Shown one piece after another: positions 1 to 4,388 of a stretch of 7,213 nucleotides of DNA. How positions within the stretch are numbered: the first letter of the stretch is position 1; each line of letters begins with the position of its first letter. The position numbers were made by a program, and so were the translations under genes. This DNA is from DASYML01 sp034665545 (GTDB taxonomy: Bacteria > Acidobacteriota > Blastocatellia > Pyrinomonadales > Pyrinomonadaceae): assembly GCA_034665545.1 (NCBI GenBank), contig JAXDFO010000218.1:1-7213 (forward strand), in the 5' to 3' direction. Below the pieces are notes generated by a model. The model saw only the letters and a list, made by a program, of their open reading frames with translations, was not told the origin of the DNA and did no database searches.

Positions 1-516
1 CGGGACGGGCGGCGCTTTTGCCATCTGTTCGGCGGCTTGCGCTTCAACCAATGTGTCCGCAATCTGTGTGTCCGCGCCCGCTATCTGCTGGCGCACATTC
101 TCAACCTTCGCCTGCGCGTCCTCCAATAGACGTTCGCTCTCTTCAAGCTCTCGTTTCGAGATGAGGCCCCCGGCCTGTAGCTCTTTTGCCTGGACCAATC
201 GCGCGGCGGCCCTCTGCGCGCCCCCTTCATACAGAACCAACAATTTTTCGAGGCTCGCCTTGTATTCTTTCGCGGCCTTGATGAACTCTTCCCTGGTCCT
301 GGCGAGACTGTCCGCAGCCCTGGCCTGTTCGGTCTGAGACTGCCGGACTGGTCCAGCCTTTCTGCCCTGCGCGCGAATGGACCAGCCGCACGTCAAGAGC
401 ATGAGAATGAGCAGCCCGCTAACTGGACCGTTCGAGGCTGGTCCATTAAAGCAGTCTGACAAACTTTGAATAATGACGCGTTTCACTCTCTGAATTATAA
501 CGCCTGTGCCCTTCAT
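1..516 (-). CDS. Partial exported coiled-coil protein, 5' end only (function unknown)
   Basis: An open frame of 172 codons runs from an ATG at 516 leftward to the window edge without a stop, so the C-terminus is missing. A hydrophobic stretch at residues 34-43 (GLLILMLLTC) followed by SIRAQG looks like a signal peptide with cleavage near residue 49; C43 is preceded by Leu-Leu-Thr, a poor lipobox. The mature part, from about residue 55 to 170, is rich in Glu, Ala, Gln, Lys and Arg with heptad spacing and should form long helices. The segment AGGLISKRELEESERLLEDA recalls the helical hairpins of membrane-fusion or TolC-like proteins, but this is only a resemblance. The N-region before the hydrophobic core is long, so the real start may lie downstream (GTG at 486 or TTG at 462). 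It is divergent from the ATPase operon and may be unrelated to it. The opposite-strand frame over the same DNA looks like its shadow. Confidence 0.6.
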   Translation of the reverse strand, partial: MKGTGVIIQRVKRVIIQSLSDCFNGPASNGPVSGLLILMLLTCGWSIRAQGRKAGPVRQSQTEQARAADSLARTREEFIKAAKEYKASLEKLLVLYEGGAQRAAARLVQAKELQAGGLISKRELEESERLLEDAQAKVENVRQQIAGADTQIADTLVEAQAAEQMAKAPPVP

Positions 517-531
517 GTTTTCTTGCTAAAC

Positions 532-560
532 ATTATCGCCGCAATCATGCCGTATGACCA
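532..560 (-). promoter_or_regulatory. Candidate promoter for the leftward gene
   Basis: Read on the minus strand, TGGTCA (560-555) and GATAAT (537-532) are separated by 17 bases. The -10 is a good match and the -35 matches 4 of 6 bases. Transcription would begin near 525, leaving only about 9 bases before the ATG at 516. This is either a very short leader or a hint that translation starts at a later codon. Confidence 0.3.
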
Positions 561-703
561 ACGCGCTCCGAGAGGCTCTTATAGAGGATGAGAAGTCTGC
601 CCGGCTTTATCGGACGCGCGGCTGGTCTGGAGGCGGCGATTTTCGCTCCGGCTGCTATTGGTCCAATTAATATTTTGAGAAAGATTTGGGGCGGCCCATA
701 AAT

Positions 704-729
704 TGGACCAGTTTCATGAAATTGGTCCA
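704..729. promoter_or_regulatory. 26-bp near-perfect palindrome, possible operator
   Basis: The arms TGGACCA (704-710) and TGGTCCA (723-729) are reverse complements and flank the perfect palindrome TTTCATGAAA (712-721). The whole element is symmetric about 716.5 with 12 of 13 pairs matching; the exception is G711 against T722. It lies 8 bases upstream of a consensus TTGACA. The symmetry and position fit a dimeric-regulator binding site. It has no following T-run, so it is not a typical terminator. The arms also match a heptamer scattered through this window, so they may be generic to the genome. Confidence 0.45.
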
Positions 730-737
730 CAATAATA

Positions 738-766
738 TTGACAAATTGGGCCAACAGGCTTACCCT
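738..766 (+). promoter_or_regulatory. Candidate promoter for the ATPase operon (consensus -35)
   Basis: TTGACA at 738-743 is a perfect sigma-70 -35 hexamer. Seventeen bases later TACCCT (761-766) is a weak -10, matching 3 of 6 bases. The spacer contains another palindrome, TTGGGCCAA (746-754). A weak -10 next to a palindrome would suit a regulated promoter, but this is inference from sequence alone. The leader would be about 220 bases. Confidence 0.3.
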
Positions 767-787
767 GTCCAGCCTACACGGTGGTGG

Positions 788-816
788 CTCTTTGTCTTTA
801 GTTTTGTGTCTATAAT
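788..816 (+). promoter_or_regulatory. Candidate promoter with perfect TATAAT
   Basis: TATAAT at 811-816 matches the -10 consensus exactly. The sequence 17 bases upstream (CTCTTT, 788-793) is a poor -35, and TTGTCT at 792-797 is too close (13-base spacer). Transcription would begin near 823, giving a leader of about 170 bases before the ATPase ATG. Confidence 0.3.
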
Positions 817-964
817 CTTAGGTATCTCATCCTCGCAATTGCTGTAATTATTCGCGTGCGTCGAGAGAGAAGGATAGCTTTATCGAAGCACTGGGCTGGA
901 GTGTGTCGAGGCGACGGCCTTTGCGCCGCCCGTCACGCTTTTGCGTTTGAAGAGAGAAGAGTCT

Positions 965-982
965 AAGGAGAACAGGTCTCCT
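965..982 (+). promoter_or_regulatory. Shine-Dalgarno-like AAGGAG within a small hairpin upstream of the ATPase
   Basis: AAGGAG (965-970) is the only good Shine-Dalgarno match before the ATPase. AGGAGA (966-971) can pair fully with TCTCCT (977-982) across a 5-base loop, which would hide it. It also sits 25 bases from the ATG at 996, beyond the usual spacing. Either the start is unusual or this hairpin tunes translation. Confidence 0.35.
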
Positions 983-995
983 CATTAAATGTGCT

Positions 996-3185
996 ATGGG
1001 CAAGTCTACGAAAGCCGCCCTCGCCAAAAAAATGGACCAGGCTGCCACAGGTTCGTCTAACAACGAACTGCTGGGAGCGCTTGAGCGATTGGACCAATTA
1101 ATCGGACCCGCGCTCGGCTCGGCTCAGGCTCTGTACGGGCCGGAGGCTGCGAGCGACCCGCATCGCGGCCTGTACATAGGCCAGTCTGACATTGACCGCT
1201 TGCTCGCACGGCCCGCAGGGCTGCCCCTCAGCACAGGCAGCAGCAGTCAAGGCAAATCTCTCTTTCACAAATTGAATGAATACCCGTCGGGTCTGACCGC
1301 GCTGGCAGAGATGTACGGCCTTTCCGGCTTCGACCTGGACTTGATGATCATCGCGCTGGCTCCCGAATTGGACCTGCGTTATGAAAGGGTCTACGCCTAC
1401 TTGCAGGACGACGTGACGCGCCGTCATCCAAGCGTGGACCTGGCCTTGAATCTACTGTGCTCGACGGCGGAGGCGAAGCTGGCACGGCGCGCGCACTTCG
1501 GCTCTGATGCGCCACTGGTCCAGCACGGGCTGGTCCAATTACTCGCTGACCCGGCGCACCTGCGCCCGCCGCTCCTATCTCATTACATCAAACTCGAAGA
1601 CCAGGTCGTGCGTTTCCTGCTCGGACAAAAGAGCCTGGATGCGCGACTCGTCTCATGCTGTCGTTTAATCTCGCCGTCGGCTTCGCTCGCCAGCCTGCAT
1701 GTCTCCGAAGAGGTCAAGCGCGCGCTACCGGTCCTCCTGGCAGAGACGAGCAAGAGCGGCCAGCCACTCAAGCTCTATTTTCAAGGCCCGAAGGGCGCAC
1801 GCAAGATGCAGGCGGCGGAGGCCATCGCGCAGAAGAGCAAGTGCGCTCTGCTCATTGTTGATGTAGGGGCCGCGCTCGCTTCCGCGATGGACTTTGAACA
1901 ACTCTCGAAGCTCATCTTCCGCGAAGCCGGTTTACAGGGCGCGCTGCTTTATCTTGACGGCATGGATGCGTTGCTTGAGGCCGAGCGCGCGCAGGCTTAC
2001 AAACAACTGCTGGTGATTCTGCGCGATGCTGGCGGTGTGACGATCATGGCTGGCGAAGCCGCGCTCGGCAAGGCCGCGCAGGTGGCGGGGCGCGTGCTCG
2101 AAGTCAATTTCCCCAGACCAAATTTCACAGGGCGGCGGGCATCCTGGCAAGACTCTCTGCACCTGCAAGGCGTCAAGCTTAATCAAGGCGACCTTGATGC
2201 GCTGGCCGGACGCTTTCGTTTGACGCATGGCGAGATAGAGTCTGCGGTCAACACTGCGGCGAACCGCTCTCTCTGGCGCAAAGCGGCGCAGGGGGCGCGG
2301 TCGTCGCGTTCTCATGACGACGGGCGACCGGAATTACTGGACCTGTTCGCGGCGGCGCGCGACCAGTCCAGCAACAACCTGTCGAACCTCGCGCGCAAGA
2401 TTCAACCTAAATATGCATGGAAGGATATTATCCTGCCGCCGGATCAATTGGACCAATTAACGGAAATCTGTAACCGCGCCAAGTACCGGCACATCGTTTC
2501 GGGCGAGTGGGGGTTCGCGCGCAAGCAATCGCTTGGCAACGGTTTGAACGCGCTCTTTTCCGGACCACCCGGCACGGGCAAGACGATGGCGGCTGAAGTC
2601 ATCGCCAACGAGTTGCACCTGGACCTCTACAAAATTGACCTCTCGCAAGTCGTCAGCAAGTACATAGGCGAGACTGAGAAAAACCTTGACCGTATCTTTC
2701 ATGAAGCGCAAACGAGCTTCTCCATTCTCTTCTTTGACGAAGCGGACGCGCTCTTCGGCAAACGCTCGGAAGTCAACGACGCGCACGACCGTTACGCGAA
2801 CATAGAGGTCGGCTACCTCTTGCAGAAGATGGAGGAGTATGACGGGATAGCTATCCTGGCGACCAACCTGCGCCAGAATATGGACGAAGCTTTCCTGCGG
2901 CGCATGCACGTCATCTTAGAGTTCACCTTCCCGGATGAAAACTATCGCAAGAGCATCTGGCAGAGCATCTTTCCGGGCGAAGCGCCGCTTCACAAGGACG
3001 TTGATTTTGAACGCCTCGCGCGCGAGATAAAACTCGCGGGCGGCAACATCAAGAACATCGCCATGACGGCGGCTTACTACGCTGCCTCCAACGGCAGGCA
3101 CATACGCATGTCGCACTTGATGCAGGCGGCGCGCAGAGAGTTTCAAAAGCTCGGTCGAGCATGGAGCGAGACGCAGACGCAGTGA
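996..3185 (+). CDS. AAA+ ATPase with tandem AAA modules, eCIS (Afp15/PVC15-like) type
   Basis: This 729-residue cytoplasmic ATPase has two AAA modules behind a helical N-terminal region (about 1-240). Module 1 (about 255-425) is degenerate: the P-loop position reads GPKGARKM (264-271) and the Walker B position ALLYLDGMD (316-324), so it probably does not hydrolyse ATP. Module 2 (about 470-715) is intact: Walker A GPPGTGKT (523-530), Walker B ILFFDEAD (577-584), sensor 1 ATN (622-624), paired arginines FLRRM (633-637) and sensor 2 region GGNIKN (682-687). This architecture and length fit the ATPases encoded in eCIS loci, where the Photorhabdus member is implicated in loading cargo into particles. 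That role is inferred here from the tagged genes immediately downstream. The ATG at 996 lacks a close Shine-Dalgarno sequence; ATG 1032 (starting MDQAATG) is an alternative. The TGA stop at 3183-3185 directly abuts a possible GTG start at 3186. Codons for Leu-Asp-Gln and Leu-Val-Gln repeatedly create TGGWCCA. A generic AAA protease or chaperone is less likely because no protease domain is present. Confidence 0.88.
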   Translation: MGKSTKAALAKKMDQAATGSSNNELLGALERLDQLIGPALGSAQALYGPEAASDPHRGLYIGQSDIDRLLARPAGLPLSTGSSSQGKSLFHKLNEYPSGLTALAEMYGLSGFDLDLMIIALAPELDLRYERVYAYLQDDVTRRHPSVDLALNLLCSTAEAKLARRAHFGSDAPLVQHGLVQLLADPAHLRPPLLSHYIKLEDQVVRFLLGQKSLDARLVSCCRLISPSASLASLHVSEEVKRALPVLLAETSKSGQPLKLYFQGPKGARKMQAAEAIAQKSKCALLIVDVGAALASAMDFEQLSKLIFREAGLQGALLYLDGMDALLEAERAQAYKQLLVILRDAGGVTIMAGEAALGKAAQVAGRVLEVNFPRPNFTGRRASWQDSLHLQGVKLNQGDLDALAGRFRLTHGEIESAVNTAANRSLWRKAAQGARSSRSHDDGRPELLDLFAAARDQSSNNLSNLARKIQPKYAWKDIILPPDQLDQLTEICNRAKYRHIVSGEWGFARKQSLGNGLNALFSGPPGTGKTMAAEVIANELHLDLYKIDLSQVVSKYIGETEKNLDRIFHEAQTSFSILFFDEADALFGKRSEVNDAHDRYANIEVGYLLQKMEEYDGIAILATNLRQNMDEAFLRRMHVILEFTFPDENYRKSIWQSIFPGEAPLHKDVDFERLAREIKLAGGNIKNIAMTAAYYAASNGRHIRMSHLMQAARREFQKLGRAWSETQTQ

Positions 3186-3260
3186 GTGAGACCAGCGAAT
3201 AGCTCGTCTCTCAAATTCGTTATGAAATTCAGGACCGCCGAAGAGATGTCTCAAGAGAGA

Positions 3261-4370
3261 ATGCCACGCGCGAGGGCGCAACGGCGTAAACCTGCGCACG
3301 ACTCCACCGCACGGCCTTCGCCAGACAGGCATGAGACTCTGCTCAAGCTTCAGCGCACACATGGCAACCAGGCCGTCCAGCGTTTATTGAGTGGACCAAA
3401 AATTTCGCCCCGCCTTCAACGCGCGCCCGCGCCCCCGGCTACCACGACCACCGCCTCCGCGCCCGTCGCCGCGCCGACAACTGCGCCAGCGATCGCGCCC
3501 GCCGTCGAAGCAAAACCACAGACGCCGCTCGAACAGGCACAGGCGCTGGTCCAGGAATCTCCAACCACAGTGAAAGACCGCGCGGACTGGATTCTAAAGG
3601 CTGCTGACCAGGGCTTCGTCACCTTCAATACGCCGAAAGCCCGACAGAATCTGGAAGACGTACGAGACGAAAAGAAGGTGGAGAATCTCGACCCGAAGGC
3701 GACAGGTTATGACGTGCCGATTCTGGAAGTGGAAGTCGGGCTGGCGAAGCAGGTCGCGGGGCGTTGGATTGCGGCCAAAGGCGTTGGCGCGAAGCCCTCC
3801 ATACAGTTCGGCAGCATGATTCGTTCAAAGGCGAATGACCCGCACGGCAGAGGCACCGCGATAGATATCAACGGCCTCAACATGACCGGCTCCGTTGATG
3901 CGACCGTCATGATTCTCAACGACCTGGACAAAAGCATTTACGCCTCATACGGGCTGGGCTTTCCCTTCCAGGGTGACTTCTTCGACCCTGCCGACAACCT
4001 GGAAAAGAAAAAGCTGGACGCAGAGAATAGCGCGGCTCCCGTTGAGAAGACGAAGACCGAGACTAGCGGTGCGCCCGCCAGCGCGACGGATGCCGGAGCC
4101 AAAGCTGTGGATAAAAAGGAGGCGCAAGCAGTGACGGCCAACGTCACGGATGCTGTGCAAAAATTTGCCTCTCATATTTACCAGTCGAGCGGGACGAGGG
4201 GAGCAGATGGAAAGTGGACCTGGAAAGACACCATACAGGAGGCCGGAGGAGCTTACAAAAAACTCAAGAGCAAGACCCTGAAGGACACGCTCGCCACTCG
4301 TCGAAAAGATGGCATTACTTTCATGATCTTTCCAGACAACGATAATCACATGCATCTGGATGTTCGTTAA
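3261..4370 (+). CDS. Tagged M15-type zinc peptidase, putative eCIS cargo (peptidoglycan peptidase)
   Basis: From ATG 3261 the product has 369 residues. Residues 27-43 (LLKLQRTHGNQAVQRLL) form the tag that normally precedes DUF4157, but no DUF4157 or HELAH motif follows. A Pro/Ala/Thr linker (about 53-95) leads to a C-terminal domain with HGRGTAID (195-202), matching the HxxGxAxD zinc motif of M15 peptidases, and HMHLD (363-367), matching their terminal HxH motif. Expected zinc ligands are H195, D202 and H365. M15 enzymes cut D-Ala-D-Ala or other bonds in peptidoglycan stem peptides, so a cell-wall target is likely; the bond cannot be told. A Lys/Ala/Thr-rich insertion (about 247-295) separates the two motifs. 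There is no signal peptide, as expected for particle-loaded cargo. Start choice: MPRARAQRRK at 3261 lines up with MRRIRAQRRI of the third tagged gene. Alternatives are GTG 3186 (394 residues, abutting the ATPase stop), ATG 3222 and ATG 3246. It is probably co-transcribed with the ATPase. Confidence 0.82.
   Translation: MPRARAQRRKPAHDSTARPSPDRHETLLKLQRTHGNQAVQRLLSGPKISPRLQRAPAPPATTTTASAPVAAPTTAPAIAPAVEAKPQTPLEQAQALVQESPTTVKDRADWILKAADQGFVTFNTPKARQNLEDVRDEKKVENLDPKATGYDVPILEVEVGLAKQVAGRWIAAKGVGAKPSIQFGSMIRSKANDPHGRGTAIDINGLNMTGSVDATVMILNDLDKSIYASYGLGFPFQGDFFDPADNLEKKKLDAENSAAPVEKTKTETSGAPASATDAGAKAVDKKEAQAVTANVTDAVQKFASHIYQSSGTRGADGKWTWKDTIQEAGGAYKKLKSKTLKDTLATRRKDGITFMIFPDNDNHMHLDVR
3339..3389 (+). 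other. N-terminal HGNQxVQRLL tag, copy 1 (no DUF4157 after it)
   Basis: Encodes LLKLQRTHGNQAVQRLL in the M15-type protein. The pattern LLKLQxxHGNQxVQRLL is shared with the two later genes. Such a helix usually sits just upstream of DUF4157 in eCIS-linked proteins. Here it is joined by a Pro/Ala/Thr linker straight to a peptidase domain. Its role as a loading or targeting signal is inference. Confidence 0.7.
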
Positions 4371-4388
4371 GAATATCTCTTTCAATGA

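Larger units (their letters stand above)
517..995. other. Divergent intergenic region with palindromes and candidate promoters
   Basis: This 479-base stretch separates the leftward coiled-coil gene from the rightward ATPase gene. I see no convincing gene in it: the frames present are short, lack good ribosome binding sites and show no recognisable protein pattern. It holds TTGGNCCAA-type palindromes at about 658-666, 703-710, 722-729 and 746-754, an AT-rich core (about 660-745), a perfect TATAAT at 811-816, and GC-rich sequence with weak hairpin potential around 911-934. The divergent layout suggests that both flanking promoters lie here. Confidence 0.6.

Noticed and set aside
53..337. Plus-strand frame of 94 codons rich in Ser and Ala
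   Set aside because: It overlaps the minus-strand coiled-coil gene, which has a signal-peptide-like start and coherent helical composition; this frame has the mixed composition of a shadow.
588..701. Short plus-strand frame of 37 residues with a hydrophobic middle
   Set aside because: GAGG directly abuts the ATG, leaving no normal spacer, and the length is within chance; a small peptide cannot be excluded but is not supported.
545..754. Minus-strand frame of 69 codons in the intergenic region
   Set aside because: It runs through the palindromes and candidate promoter, has no recognisable pattern or good ribosome binding site, and is probably chance.
911..934. GC-rich inverted repeat GACGG...CCGTC as a terminator
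   Set aside because: The stem is short and bulged, has no T-run after it, and lies inside the leader of the ATPase gene.
989..1060. Possible 23-residue upstream overlapping frame at ATG 989
   Set aside because: It overlaps the ATPase start out of frame and ends by 1060; spacing from AAGGAG is 18 bases and nothing else supports translation.
2457..2909. Minus-strand frame of 150 codons inside the ATPase gene
   Set aside because: It lies antisense to the Walker A and B region of an evident ATPase, so it is a shadow.
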